A DNA stretch of 64,000 nucleotides from Ambrosia x helenae (GCA_030844895.1 JAUTDX010000152.1:496001-560000); one strand, 5' to 3'; counted from the first letter of the stretch, positions 1-10,631 are shown. Notes: generated by a model from the sequence alone, not told the origin. Program-made: numbers and translations.

Positions 1-1096
1 CTCATAAGAAGTCTTGCCAAACTTCTTCACTGTCAAAACACGGTTAAGAGTATAACATGCTGCGTAAATAGCTTCGTTCCAGAACATGACTGGAAGATTT
101 GAATCCGCAAGCATAGTTCTCGCCGTCTCTATTAGAGTCCTGTTCTTTCTCTCTGCGACACCATTCTGCTGGGGTGTATACGGAGCGCTAAATTCATGAT
201 GAATTCCTTTGTTTGCACAAAGATCCTCCATCTGAGCGTTTTTGAACTCCGTCCCATTGTCACTCCGGATTCGCTTGATCTTTAGACCATATATATTTTC
301 CAGACGTGTAAACAGAACCTTCAGATTGTCAAAAGTGTCGCTTTTCTGATGCAAGCACATGACCCATGAAAATCTTGAATAATCATCAGTCACCACAAGA
401 CAGTACAACTCCCCGGCATGACTTTTACGTCTAACTGGACCGAATAAGTCCATATGCAAACGTTCAAGTGGCAACTCAACGGAATTGACTTTCTTTGGTC
501 TATGGGATTGTTTGTGCTGCTTTCCCTTTTTGCAACTAACACACTTGTCATTCAAATGGAAGTGTTTCACATTAACTCCCGTGACAAGTTCATTCTTCAC
601 TAACTGGTTCATTTTTCGCAAATGGATGTGTCCCATTCACCTGTGCCACATAATCGATTCTTTTTCTGTAGCCTTAGAGAGGAAACACGTGACTTGGCCA
701 TGGGTGGTCATTGCTTTGGACATATCAAGAATATACAAGTTGTTTACTCTCGGTGCCTTCAGCATCACCCACTCTTTCGGAAGCTAAACCCAGGTTTCAA
801 GATGTAGCAGGATTTGTCATCAAAATACATAGAAAATTGTTTATCACAAATTTGACTAACACTGAGCAGATTGTAATCTATCTGTTTCACGTATGATATC
901 CGCTCAAATGTTACGACCCCATTGCTTACACTACCCTCCATCGTAATGTAGCCTCCCTTATTACCAGCAAATGCCACATAACCTCCGTTAATGTTTTTGA
1001 TATCAAAGAGTAGCGTGAGGTCCCCTGTCATGTGACCAGAAGCTCCACTGTCAACAATCCATAGGCTGCTAAAAGGGCCAGCTGGAGCTCCCTACA
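1..1096 (-). pseudogene. pol: Copia element A: protease to integrase part of pol, broken, cut by the left window edge
   Basis: Read on the minus strand this is the start of a Ty1/Copia pol. An aspartic protease motif (WIVDSGAS, followed by HMTG) lies near 1030-1065. The GAG-pre-integrase zinc region (WHR..MGH, then CVSCKKGKQH) is near 510-650. The integrase core starts at MDLFGPV near 450, with the catalytic segments DDYSRF, SDNGTEF and GVAERKNR. Two lesions are visible. A one-base shift near 780 ends the protease frame at 765. An in-frame TGA at 639-637 sits where relatives have Arg (WHRRMGH), as expected from a CGA to TGA change. Reverse transcriptase and RNase H would lie beyond the left edge. 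The partner gag is at 11400-15505, separated by element B. The family call is secure; activity is very unlikely. Confidence 0.9.
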
Positions 1097-1113
1097 CATA
1101 TAAAGTAAAGCAG

Positions 1114-1202
1114 TTAGATCTTTCGGGGGACCCAAGCCTATTTGGTCTTGGGTCTTTGAACGGGTTGTTTCAAAGAGTCTTTCAATTCACAAACATCTTG
1201 GG
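1114..1202 (-). pseudogene. gag: Copia element A: C-terminal tail of gag, displaced by element B
   Basis: Skipping element B and one copy of its TSD, the gag frame that reaches 11400 continues here without a shift for about 20 codons. It then meets TAG at 1140-1138 and ends at TAA 1116-1114. The last residues read AWVPRKI. The other two minus-strand Copia gag ORFs in this window end in the same style (AWVSKSN and AWVPMFN), so this is the natural gag C-terminus. The continuity shows that element B landed in an existing gag ORF. Confidence 0.8.
1198..1202. repeat. Target-site duplication TTGGG, left copy (element B)
   Basis: TTGGG directly precedes the TGTAAG terminus of the left LTR and is repeated exactly at 11400-11404 after the right LTR. 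Five-base duplications are usual for Copia integration. Confidence 0.92.
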
Positions 1203-1579
1203 TGTAAGTCCAAGATCTTCTCTACCGGGTATCAAACAAACAATCGAGTGCGGAAAACAAGATTGAATGTGAAGAACAAAAGATTAACTCCGATGAAAAA
1301 CACAAATAATCGCTGCTTTGTATTGCACACGGTATGAAAACCGTCGGGTACAATACACCAATCACCAATGATCTCTAGAGAAGCTCTCTAGAGATATATG
1401 TTTTGTTTTTGTCAAATGAATGGTCTAACCCTAAAATGAACTAGAACATAACAATATATAGGGTCCACTAAAGCCTTGGCCCACATGGCCTAACCCAAGT
1501 CCATTAATTAAACTAAGCCCAATTAACACAAACAGGCTTAATAAAGACAAGCGTAAACCTACTTAAATATAGCCCAACA
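1203..1579 (-). repeat. 3' LTR of element B
   Basis: The 377-bp repeat begins TGTAAGTCC and ends GCCCAACA on the plus strand (TG..CA termini). It contains a TATA-like run on the minus strand near 1450 and matches 11024-11399 apart from one G. A polypurine tract adjoins it at 1580. Confidence 0.95.
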
Positions 1580-1592
1580 ATATCCCCCTAGG
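1580..1592 (-). promoter_or_regulatory. Polypurine tract of element B
   Basis: The minus strand reads CCTAGGGGGATAT directly against the 3' LTR, the expected place for the plus-strand primer of reverse transcription. It confirms the element's orientation. Confidence 0.8.
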
Positions 1593-2999
1593 TTTATGCT
1601 GTCTTTATCATGGCTTAGTAGGAAGAATCTTCAGATCTTGATCTTCCAATCTTGGGTTCTTTCTTGTTCTCTTGGAGGTAGCTTCACAACTTTAATCATC
1701 ATCAGCTTCTGCTTGAACATATTGCTAAAAGAGAACGTGAGAGGAGGATTCTCAAAAGCTCTTTTCTTTGTCAATCTTCTCTTTCAAGCAACTTTTCAGG
1801 TACTTCTTCACTTGTACTTTCATTGTCAAAAGATGATTCACTTCAGGTTCTTCTGACTCAGGTACATCTTCTCAGTGTGGATATTCATGCTTGTCAGCAA
1901 CTGGAACTCTTTCATTCTTCATCAACCCCTGTTTCTTGATTTGTATAAATTCTGCAAATTCTCAGAATTTTGTGAGCAAACAATTTATGCAACAGAGGGT
2001 CCAGTTTACATGAACACCAAGTACATCAGAGTACTTCAACTTTTAAAATCTCAAAAACCTGAATTTTGTTCGAGAGTCGGTCAAATCCTCAAGAATGGTT
2101 AATTTTTATGAAAGAAAACAAACAAATTAAAATAGAAATTCAAACTAATTACAATGCATCTTTTTGGTGAGAATCATGTGCAAGAAGATCATATCAGCTT
2201 TGTCAAACTGTAGCACACCGTTAGTATATTTGTTTTGGTATACTTATTAAAGTGCAAGAAAGCAGTCCAAGACGATTACTAGCATCGTTTATCCACTTAA
2301 ACAAGCATACACACACGTCTTCAAGTCCGATATTTTTCTTATTTTTTAACGTGTGTTAGACCGAAATAACTATGTGTCCCACATCATGACATACCCCTGC
2401 GATCAAGGTATGCACAAAGCTTCTTCATAACAGGTGAGTAAATTGTTGACATCTGTATGTTTTACAAGGTCAAGATCATCGGTGATCAGGTCTGCATATA
2501 TCTGGATGCAACAGAGAGACCGATGGATTCTCGACCAGGGTGAGGGCAAATACCAAATGTTTCGGTATGATCGTTGCTTTAGGCTTTTGATTTGTGCCTT
2601 TAGCTTGAATTCTCTTTGAGAATTTTGGGTTTTGGCATTTCCTTATAGCTCTTTTAAGACGTCCTGACCGTGCCTAGGTCAGCATATATCTGGATGCAGC
2701 AGAAGGGCAGCCAGGACATCCCCAGATGTATCAACAATTTAAAGACCTGAAATCTCAGACTTTGGCAATCTATCAACGCAAGATTTAAGACCATAAAATC
2801 ATACGCCGATGATGTGTTCCCCACAAGCTACACAGTCCTTTATCTTTAGCATTAATTTTGAACTGAATTCGTTGTGTAGTTTGCCTGCCAGTACATCATA
2901 TAATGGAGCTGCAATCACACCAGATTTAATTTTCTTTTCGATTTTAATGTGTGACAGTTCAACAGCTGATGTACTATCATTTCTTCTTTTTCGCACCAT
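1593..2999 (-). other. Non-coding 3' part of element B's internal region
   Basis: No pol domain is recognisable in any frame. A short direct repeat containing CATATATCTGGATGCA occurs near 2493 and 2684. A minus-strand open stretch at 2999-2799 (66 codons, Lys-rich start, ending near a CVACGEH motif) is unlike any family I know and may be chance or a decayed 3' ORF. The space where integrase and reverse transcriptase should be holds only this AT-rich sequence. Confidence 0.6.
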
Positions 3000-3362
3000 G
3001 AAATTCTCATTTCTGAAATTTTCTATTGTTTTTGTATTTTTCTGAGGATATATATCCCCCTAAATTTGTGCTTAAAATTGAAAATTTAAAGAACAAATTT
3101 ACAACCTAAAACTAAGAAAAATATTTTTGTGTTTTTCTAAAACCATTCTCGATTCAAGGACCAATTACGTTCAAAATAAAAAGCATCAGGTTTTGAGTAT
3201 ACCTCTCTAGCTGATTTTACCTCCATTATCTCCTTTAAAGGAAACATACTCACTGTTTGAAAATTTAAAATAAACGTATAACAGAGAGATGTCACCTGTC
3301 ATGTGCGTGGAACAACCATTATCAACATACCAGTGGTCGTCGACAATCCTCCTTGGATGTCC
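3000..3362 (-). pseudogene. Element B: vestigial Copia protease
   Basis: After a splice-acceptor-like TGCAG at 3363, the minus strand encodes a short protease-like stretch with WYVDNGCSTHMTG. The active-site triad is D-N-G instead of the usual D-S/T-G. About 30 residues later (near 3220) an in-frame TAG follows GGKIS, and similarity fades by about 3150. It aligns by eye with the protease starts of Copia A (1-1096) and Copia D (59241-58618). This is the only pol sequence left in element B. Confidence 0.75.
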
Positions 3363-3380
3363 CTGCACTAAATGAGGAGA

Positions 3381-5996
3381 TTAGTTAAACATTGGAACCC
3401 AGGCCATCACAGTCCTGGGCACTCCTGAAGCGTCTATGAAAGACACTTCTCTCAAGCACATGTCCTTCTTCTCATTTAGGACTGGTGTTGCTGCCGCCTT
3501 TGGTTTCCAGGCTTGCTTAGGCTTAAGAACTGGTTTTGCTACTTTCGGAGTAGCAGCTTTTAGTTTCCCAGGTTGTTTTGATTTCTGTGGAGGAACAACC
3601 TTTCGCTTGTTCTTGGCAGCATTCCAGTCTCCATCAGACGGTTTAACTTTGGGATTCATGTTCTTCCTTGCCTTAGGTTTATCAACCTTCATTGGCTTGG
3701 AGTAGTAGTTATCCCTAGGCATAACCTTCTGATGTTGTCTATAATGGGGCACATAAGGACGACTTGTGCAGTTCCTTGCAATGTGACCGGGTCTTCCACA
3801 GTTGTAGCATGTCTGCTTCTTTGCATATGAAGCATATCCCGGTCTGTTCGATCCCACTGATGAATGTGAGTGATGGGATCTGTTGGATGATTTGTTTGCA
3901 TGCTTCTTAAAGTTTCTGCTCTGCTTAGAACATCTTGAACACCCGTGTGAACAAGATTGTGCTTGTGATGATGACTGTCCTTGAGCTTTCTGTTTAACTT
4001 CAGGAACCTGATCAGAAGAGTTAACACAGGTAGTTTTTCTATGTGGTGGCACATATTTATCGGTCGTGCCATTAACAGATAGCTCAGAAACAGTCTTTTG
4101 CACATATGGTATAGCATCTGCAGACAAATTAGATTGTTTCACACAAACACCTGCATTGTTAGTGCAAACAATATCATCCCCCTCAATTTTAACTTCTACT
4201 TTAACTGAATCTGCACATGAAGTAGAAGTATCAGTAACGTTCACACATTTAAAATCAGGGACTGTTGGCTTTATCACACCTGTGCCAACAGTCATGGATG
4301 AGGGATCCTTACATTCTTGTTTAATCTCAACTAGCCTTGAACACACAGATTCTTCAGATTCTGGCTCAGTCGAGGGTGTGACATTTGATTCAGCCGAGCC
4401 ACTTGATTCAGAAACATGTTGTGGCGACTCTGCTGAATCCCCCGTTGACTCAGCTGCTCTAGAGGACTCACAGCTGGATTCACTCGATTCAACTGATACT
4501 GATTTCTCAGATTCGGTTGTTTCGGGTGATTCACATTTGGAGTCACTTTCAGAAGTTAATGGGGTAGCTGGTTCAACGGTCTGTGGTGCCCCATACTCTT
4601 CATAAATCTTTTTGAATGTTTTCATGAAATCAAACTCAAGGGACACATTTGAGTCTGATTGGCCGGTCGGTTCAGTTTGCTCAATATTTGGTTCAGTTTC
4701 AAAAACGGTTTCTTTTAAGACATTATTCAATTCAGTTGTGTCATTTGAAACTGGAACTTCATCTCTCCTCACATCAAAAACTCTGTCAATTTCTTTATTT
4801 TTCTCAAAATTTAATGTCTCAGTCTGCTTTGAAGCATCTTGAGACTTGACAAAGGTTTTTGATGGAGCCTGCTCCTGCTTTGGTTGTTTGTTCTTGGGTT
4901 TAGAAATTCGGACAGGGACTGATTTAGGTTTGGAGATCTCAATTTGATCCCTCGATGGTCGACTGGTTGGCTCTTCTATTGGTGGACCGTATCCTTTAAC
5001 AGGCAGAGCCAACAACTCTTCATCCGACATGGGAATTGAGGAATAGTTTTCATTAAAAGGTGGAGGGATTTCCACAAATCCAATTCCCTTATTCCTCACG
5101 TCCTTTGGTCTGAACTTTAACTGGGTATTGATTATTTTTTCAACTTTGGGACTGGAACAATCGAACTTTTTAAAATGAAAATCGGCATTTTCAAATTTAG
5201 ATTTTAAGTCGATCAATTCCGCGGTTAAAGTATCAGACAGTCGTTTGAAGTGTAAATATCGACACTTGTGATCACTCACTTCCTGATGCAAGCGCTTGAT
5301 ATCGAGTTTTTGTTGTTCGACCATTTCTTTATAAGAATTAAATTTCTTTTTAATGTCCCAAGTGGCCATTTTCTCGTATTCAAGCTGCTTGTATGCAGAG
5401 AGAGTTTCTTCTCTAAAACCCTTAATTTTTAACCTGCATCGTTCAGTGCAACATGATTCAGCTAAAATTTCAGCGTGTACCTCAGATGCGGATGGCACAT
5501 GATCATTCTGTTGTGCCATGAAAGCTTGAGCAGCGTGAGCGGCAGGAGCAGCAGATGTGACAGAAGCAGCAGGTGTGACAGTAGCAGCAGGAGCGACAGA
5601 AATGGCGGGAGTAGTAGGAGCCGCGGGAATGGCAGAACAGCTTGAATCTGAATTCGATGATGGAGCAGCAGAATTGGATGAGCATGTTGCAGCAGAGGTG
5701 ATGTTATCCAATTCTTTGATAAGTGATATTAACTCGTCTGGCGTCATTTTGGACCAGTTTGTTTCCGAAATGATCCGATTAACGTTCATAAACCAGCTAC
5801 ATGTTGGCTGATTTGGAATTCTTTTCAATGCGTCCAAAAGAATCTTGTTGACCCAACGATTTGTCATCACGATCTCTGCATTCTTCATTTCTGACAGAAG
5901 TTCGGTAAATCGGTCAATTAGTGCATTCACGGTTTCACCAGGAACGTAAGTGAAACTCTCAAGTCTCTGCTCAAACGCCTCACTTTGAGAAAACAT
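3381..5996 (-). CDS. gag: Element B gag-like protein, 871 aa
   Basis: This is an uninterrupted ORF from an ATG at 5996. Residues 1-65 match the second half of a Copia UBN2/gag domain (ESFTYVPGET, RFTELLSEM, LLDALKRIP). An in-frame TAG five codons upstream means the usual N-terminal third is missing. A low-complexity Ala/Ser/Thr/Pro stretch follows (about 100-160), then a helical, probably coiled-coil section (about 180-280). A long Ser/Glu/Thr-rich acidic linker comes next, and near residue 715 a CCHC zinc knuckle CYNCGRPGHIARNC. The C-terminus is basic, Lys/Pro-rich, and ends AWVPMFN. Gag normally forms the particle and binds RNA. An open ORF of this length in a very young element suggests some constraint, but the missing N-terminal domain makes function uncertain. 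Confidence 0.85.
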   Translation of the reverse strand: MFSQSEAFEQRLESFTYVPGETVNALIDRFTELLSEMKNAEIVMTNRWVNKILLDALKRIPNQPTCSWFMNVNRIISETNWSKMTPDELISLIKELDNITSAATCSSNSAAPSSNSDSSCSAIPAAPTTPAISVAPAATVTPAASVTSAAPAAHAAQAFMAQQNDHVPSASEVHAEILAESCCTERCRLKIKGFREETLSAYKQLEYEKMATWDIKKKFNSYKEMVEQQKLDIKRLHQEVSDHKCRYLHFKRLSDTLTAELIDLKSKFENADFHFKKFDCSSPKVEKIINTQLKFRPKDVRNKGIGFVEIPPPFNENYSSIPMSDEELLALPVKGYGPPIEEPTSRPSRDQIEISKPKSVPVRISKPKNKQPKQEQAPSKTFVKSQDASKQTETLNFEKNKEIDRVFDVRRDEVPVSNDTTELNNVLKETVFETEPNIEQTEPTGQSDSNVSLEFDFMKTFKKIYEEYGAPQTVEPATPLTSESDSKCESPETTESEKSVSVESSESSCESSRAAESTGDSAESPQHVSESSGSAESNVTPSTEPESEESVCSRLVEIKQECKDPSSMTVGTGVIKPTVPDFKCVNVTDTSTSCADSVKVEVKIEGDDIVCTNNAGVCVKQSNLSADAIPYVQKTVSELSVNGTTDKYVPPHRKTTCVNSSDQVPEVKQKAQGQSSSQAQSCSHGCSRCSKQSRNFKKHANKSSNRSHHSHSSVGSNRPGYASYAKKQTCYNCGRPGHIARNCTSRPYVPHYRQHQKVMPRDNYYSKPMKVDKPKARKNMNPKVKPSDGDWNAAKNKRKVVPPQKSKQPGKLKAATPKVAKPVLKPKQAWKPKAAATPVLNEKKDMCLREVSFIDASGVPRTVMAWVPMFN

Positions 5997-6153
5997 TTTA
6001 ATTTCAAACTATGATCCCCCAAAAATCTCTACGTTCCACCAAAATTTTAAGACGAGCACCGGGCGTCAAACCGTAGTCATCAAGTTAAATCGTATACAAT
6101 AAAGTTGATCCCCCCAAATTAAGCTTGGACACACCAAATAATACTACCACAAC

Positions 6154-6207
<54 letters not shown>

Positions 6208-6217
6208 TATTATTATT
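6154..6217. repeat. (ATT)n microsatellite
   Basis: About 21 ATT units with one ACT interruption, in the leader of element B just upstream of gag. Confidence 0.95.
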
Positions 6218-7348
6218 TTAATTTATGATATGATCCGTCCGGTATAGTTAGTTGTCTTTCACACAAACCAAACACACAAAACTTTGTAGTCTCTCTCACT
6301 TCTTTCAAATATCGATGACTCTCTCTCTCTCTCACAACAACTCTCTGGCTCCCTCTCTCTTTCTCCTTTACCTCAACAAAACAAGAATAACTCCTCTTTT
6401 CCAAATTACCCCTCCGTTCACTATCCCTCTCTCTAATCGCGTTTGAGTTTTTCACCTCACAAACACAACAAAGTGACAGATCCGGTGAGATTTCCGGTCA
6501 GAGAGTGCTTTCCGGTTATTGTAGGGTGACCGGTGGTGGTGGATCTTCGTTTCCGATCGAGCACTGACGGTTTTTTAAGGTGAGTAATGGTCAAGAAAGG
6601 GTGGTTGTCCGATTGAGATGATGGTTGAAGGCGTCGGGTCACATATCAGCTTAAGATCCGGGTTGTGTGTATCCTTTCAGCTCCGTATGTCCAGGTTGGA
6701 TTCCGGTTGGTTTGGTGTTTGGTGGTGGGTTTGCTTGGTCTGGTTATGGTTAAGGTTGGGTTCGGGTTATGGGTTGGTGGTTCAGGTTTATGACAGGTTG
6801 GGTTTGGTTCGGGTCGGGTGGAGGAGTAGAAGTCAGTTTCAGTTTCAGGTGACAAGGTGGGTGTTCACAGATCTGGGTTGTGTACGAGTGAAAATGGGTG
6901 TTCGAGTAGGTGTTCGGGTTGGATCCGGGTTCAAGTGTTAGAGTAGTGAGTTCGACCTCGAGTCAGGTGAGTTCGACCTCGAGAGCTGAGTTCGACCTTG
7001 AGTTCGACCTGGGTGAGTTCGATGTGGGAGTTCGACCAAGACAGCTGAGTTCGACCTTGAGTTCGACCTGGGTGAGTTCGATGTGGGAGTTCGACCAAGA
7101 CAGCTGAGTTCGACCTTGAGTTCGACCTGGGTGAGTTCGATGTGGGAGTTCGACGCCAGAGCTGAGTTCGACCTTGAGTTCGACGAGGTTGTGAGTTCGA
7201 GATGTGTGTTCGAGGTGGTCTGTTGTGTTCGAGCTGGTGTGGGGTTTTTCGAGGTGTTTCCGGTGAAGAGCAGCGGTTTCCGGATGATGACGATGAGAAA
7301 CTGTTTCCAATCTGGATTTCCGATGAAGAACCCGAAGCTTAAACCTGC

Positions 7349-7353
<5 letters not shown>
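6218..7353. other. Element B leader: possible captured plant 5' region
   Basis: No supported ORF. On the plus strand, 6290-6430 is strongly CT-rich like a plant 5' UTR. It is followed by GC-richer sequence with repeated TTCCGG words (6490-6540) and a good splice-donor-like AAGGTGAGTAA near 6580. This looks like a piece of a host gene's first exon and intron start carried in antisense to the element, but I cannot name the gene. The right end holds the 59-bp repeat listed separately. Confidence 0.4.
6985..7200. repeat. 59-bp tandem repeat rich in TTCGACC
   Basis: The anchor GCTGAGTTCGACC recurs at 6985, 7044, 7103 and 7161, giving a 59-bp period over about 3.5 units. Each full unit holds several GAGTTCGA words. 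Related TTCGACC clusters occur in unrelated elements in this window. Confidence 0.9.

Positions 7354-7383
<30 letters not shown>
7354..7383. repeat. (TA)n run, left border of the 3.2 kb segment
   Basis: About 15 TA units directly before the AGGCTAAG terminus. A longer (TA)n run lies at 10586-10631. Confidence 0.9.
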
Positions 7384-7385
<2 letters not shown>

Positions 7386-7554
7386 CTAAGTATTGAGGAG
7401 AAACCCTCTAAAATGAAGAAACTATTGCAAACCCAACTAGTGGCCTAGATTGCTCCACATCACCCATTACTAGAAATATTATTTTATAGGCTGGAAGGGT
7501 ATATTAGTCTTTTTCCTTTTCCCCCCATTTAATATTTTGAATCTTTGACTCCCT

Positions 7555-8030
7555 CTCTCATATATAAAGAGACATACTCTCTCTCTTCCACCATAAACAC
7601 CAGACACTACCACCTCTCTTCCACCACAATAATCAGCCACTAGCACCTCTCTTCCACCATAAACATCAGCCACCTCCACCACCAACCACCAGCTACCATC
7701 GCGACACAAAAGGCTCTGTAGTCGAAGTTACCTCAAACCAAGACGGGTTCATCAGAAATGGGTCGCTGGCAGATGGGTTGGGTTTAACCCTCGTCCCTGG
7801 TCATCACCGTCGTCGTCCCAACTCCGACCACCAGCCACCACCGTCGTCGTCCCTGTTTTAGCCAACGACGAATTTTCTGCAACTGAAGAGTGAATAAAAA
7901 GTATAGATGGAGCTTTTTTAGCCGGAGACGACGGTTCTGCCATTAAAGCCGGCGAAGAAAGAAGAAAAATCGAGGAAGAAGTGATGGCAAACAAGAGGTG
8001 GTAGAGTATTTGATACTTTATTTTCTTTCT
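7555..8030 (+). promoter_or_regulatory. Promoter-like region with TATA box and CT-rich leader
   Basis: ATATATAAAGAGAC near 7560 is a good plant TATA context. CT/CCA-rich sequence with repeated CTCTCTTCCACCA words follows (7580-7690), typical of plant 5' UTRs. It could drive the ORF at 9325 if the roughly 1.3 kb between them is intronic. No reading frame inside the block is convincing. Confidence 0.4.
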
Positions 8031-8270
8031 TGGAAACAGGGTAAACCACCACTACTCATTCACTCTTACTTAATTTTATATATATTTTTTTTTTGTTATT
8101 TTACAAATTTTAATATTTGATGATGTTCCTTTTGTTTTTACTTGTCTACGTGTACACCATTTAACTAATTTATTATTTATTCCTTTTTAAGTCTTTGGCT
8201 TATCACTTTTGTATACTGCTTTGTTTTTAAATGTTGATTGTTTGTCTAAGAAATGTGTTTGTTGAATGTT

Positions 8271-8332
8271 AAATAGGTGTATTGATTTTAATTTCGAAAT
8301 TAAATAGGTGTATTGATTTTAACTTCGAAATT
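8271..8332. repeat. 31-bp direct repeat, two copies
   Basis: Two adjacent units containing AAATAGGTGTATTGATTTTA differ at one base. Confidence 0.9.
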
Positions 8333-8514
8333 ACATTCTAACTTCGAAGATGGATTGCTTTAGTTATAGCAAATCCTTTTGTTTTTTTTTTTTTTTGCGG
8401 TCAAAAGTATGTTTTTTTATGCAGTTTTAATGTATGATGTTTGCAGAGTACAGAGTTTTGTCTGTTTTTGCAGTAAAAAACATCTGTTACACACGTAACA
8501 GAGAAATGTCTGTT

Positions 8515-8649
8515 TTTTGTCATGGTGTTGCAAGTGTTTTTTATATATTAATGGTGTTTCAAGTTATTATTTTGTCTTTTTAGATTGTTATTTTTGTCAT
8601 GGTGTTGCAATTGTTTTTTATATATTAATGGTGTTTCAAGTTATTATTT
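8515..8649. repeat. Direct repeat of about 55 bp with 77-bp spacing
   Basis: CATGGTGTTGCAA is followed by TATATATTAATGG and TTTCAAGTTATTATTT. The block occurs at 8521 and again at 8598 with little change, in a T-rich non-coding stretch. Confidence 0.85.
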
Positions 8650-9324
8650 CGTTTTGTGTTCATGTTCGTAGTACCTTTGTGTGTTAGTTAGGGTGTTTTT
8701 AGCGTCTATATTTTTTGCAGTCAAATTCTGTTTTCTATGTTTTCTAGCATATCAAATTCTGCAAAATGTTTACTACAGACTACTAAAGTTTTTGCTGTGT
8801 TTTCCTGTTACACATGTAACACTCGTGTGTTTTTACACCATGTCTGTCTTTTTTTTTTTTTTGTTTTCGAATGTATGAGTTCTTTATGTTACCTGTGTGT
8901 TTTTTACAGAAAATGTCTTTTTTTGTATGGCCTCTATTTTTGTATTATGTATTTCTTTATAAAGAATCATTTTTATTATTAAAGAATAATTTGTTAAGGT
9001 GTTTTATCTGTGTTTAGTTATACCATATCTGTGTGTAAGTTAAGGTGTTACGTGTGTAGCATATTTTTTTTTGCTGTCAATGTGTTTTGTGTGCAGTCAG
9101 AATTTTTGATGTTTGCAGACTACAAAGGCTAAGTATGTGTTTGCAGACAAAAAACGCCTGTTTACACACGTAACACTCGATTTTGCCATCGCTCCTTTTT
9201 TGTATATTAAATAAGCTGTTTTCCGCACACAACATTAGTTTGTTTGTTTTTGTTTTCTCATATTAAAGATGTCCACATTTACTCTGTGATAACATATGTT
9301 ACAGGTGCTTTTTTTAGTCCAATC

Positions 9325-9978
9325 ATGAATTCCAACCCCAGCACTCCCCCTTTCGAGGTTTTTGAGGCCCGACAGCATCTCAACCCAATTGCACATGAGC
9401 CACCTCAAAATGAACCGGACATGGCAATTGCACCTGAATTACCCCCACATGTTGACTTAGATGTACCCCCTGTTGAAGCTGAACCTGAACCCCTCCCCCC
9501 TGTTGCCCCGGTCATCCCGCCTGTAGAACCGGTTATATCCATAGATCAGGCAGACCATTTGTTTGTAAGCGACGATGATTTCGATTGGAATGCGGCATAT
9601 GATTACGTTTTTCCCGAAGAATATCCGCCACCAGAAGACTATATGACACCGGAAGATGATGCGCATGATGTAGCGCACACACCTGAATGGGCTGTTGGTT
9701 ACGAAACAGACCCAGGGGCTGAATACGAAGAACCATACGAACCGAAATATAACAGACCTGGGGTGTCGATTATGTCTCAGGAAGGTGGGCGTATTAGGGC
9801 AGAATGGGAGGGTATAAGTTATACCGAGGAACAGTGGGCTTTTTATGTCAAATATGGTTATTGGATGCCGTCTGCTACTGTTGGTTGCAATGCAGGATGC
9901 CTGGGTTTGCACATTACATATGAAGAATTGGCTTTTTATGAGAAGAATGGTTATTGGAAGCCAAGGGGTGGTGTATGA
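9325..9978 (+). CDS. Unknown acidic protein, 217 aa, with two YEE..FY.K.GYW repeats
   Basis: I do not recognise a family. The ATG at 9325 starts MNSNPSTPPFEV; a splice-acceptor-like TTACAG lies about 20 bp upstream. Residues 20-70 are Pro/Glu-rich. Residues 75-150 are very acidic and rich in Asp, Tyr, Pro and Trp. The C-terminal third holds two copies of a short aromatic module, EEQWAFYVKYGYWMP near residue 168 and EELAFYEKNGYWKP near 199, separated by a Cys-containing linker. There is no signal peptide or membrane segment. Base composition is richer in GC than its T-rich surroundings, as expected of real coding sequence. It lies on the plus strand, against the direction of element B, and may be a captured host exon or a transposon-specific protein. 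Confidence 0.6.
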   Translation: MNSNPSTPPFEVFEARQHLNPIAHEPPQNEPDMAIAPELPPHVDLDVPPVEAEPEPLPPVAPVIPPVEPVISIDQADHLFVSDDDFDWNAAYDYVFPEEYPPPEDYMTPEDDAHDVAHTPEWAVGYETDPGAEYEEPYEPKYNRPGVSIMSQEGGRIRAEWEGISYTEEQWAFYVKYGYWMPSATVGCNAGCLGLHITYEELAFYEKNGYWKPRGGV

Positions 9979-10581
9979 ATCTTTTTTAATAGTATGTTTT
10001 TGTTGTTGATACACTATGAACAATATGTTTTTGTAGTTTTTTTTATTTAGTATGGATCATTTTAGTTGTTGTTTTTATGCATCTTAACATATGATGTTTG
10101 TCTCATATTGTTAGTTTAATCTTAAAGTTATATATTATGTTTGTTTGTTGGCTGATACATCTTAACATATCAAGTCTCGTTACGTATGCAACAATTCTAA
10201 TACTGGTACAATAAAACGAAAAAAAATATGGTCTAATAAAAAAAATAATAAATAAACATTTTTTAAATAATATAAACGGGCAACTCAGCTTTAACATATG
10301 TAACACAACACATGTTACATATGTAACACGGGCGTCTGACAGCTTATTTAAGAGTGTGGAAAAAGTAAGAGAGAGATGATGTGACATGTGTGGGGTCCAC
10401 ACTGTCATATCTGCTTTTCAGAAAATGGCATTTGACCCTTTTGCCCTTTTTTTGTCATCTAGTCTATTAATTTAAATCAAAAAGCATCAATTAAATGTGG
10501 ACCATTGATCTAGTTTGATCAATGGTTGTAAGAAGGTTTACAAGGTTTTTACAATTTGAGTGGGTTTTTATTTAAACCTTC

Positions 10582-10585
<4 letters not shown>

Positions 10586-10631
<46 letters not shown>
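10586..10631. repeat. (TA)n run, right border of the 3.2 kb segment
   Basis: About 23 TA units directly after the CCTTCCCCT terminus. Confidence 0.9.

Larger units (their letters stand above)
7383..10585 (+). mobile_element. Candidate (TA)n-bordered DNA element carrying a plus-strand transcription unit
   Basis: The segment lies between two (TA)n microsatellites. Its ends are loosely inverted: the left reads AGGCTAAG..GAGAAACC, while the right end on the minus strand reads AGGGGAAG..AAAAACC. Insertion into TA microsatellites is known for some MULE-related elements (Micron in rice), but I cannot assign a superfamily. It contains a promoter-like block, several short direct repeats and one ORF (9325-9978). 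An alternative is that the two (TA)n runs are independent and the segment is captured host DNA. Confidence 0.5.

Noticed and set aside
4066..4605. Long plus-strand ORFs opposite the gag of element B
   Set aside because: They mirror the repetitive Ser/Glu-rich minus-strand gag and have no recognisable domain. Similar antisense ORFs at 12273-12545, 13419-13835 and 52950-53708 were dropped for the same reason.
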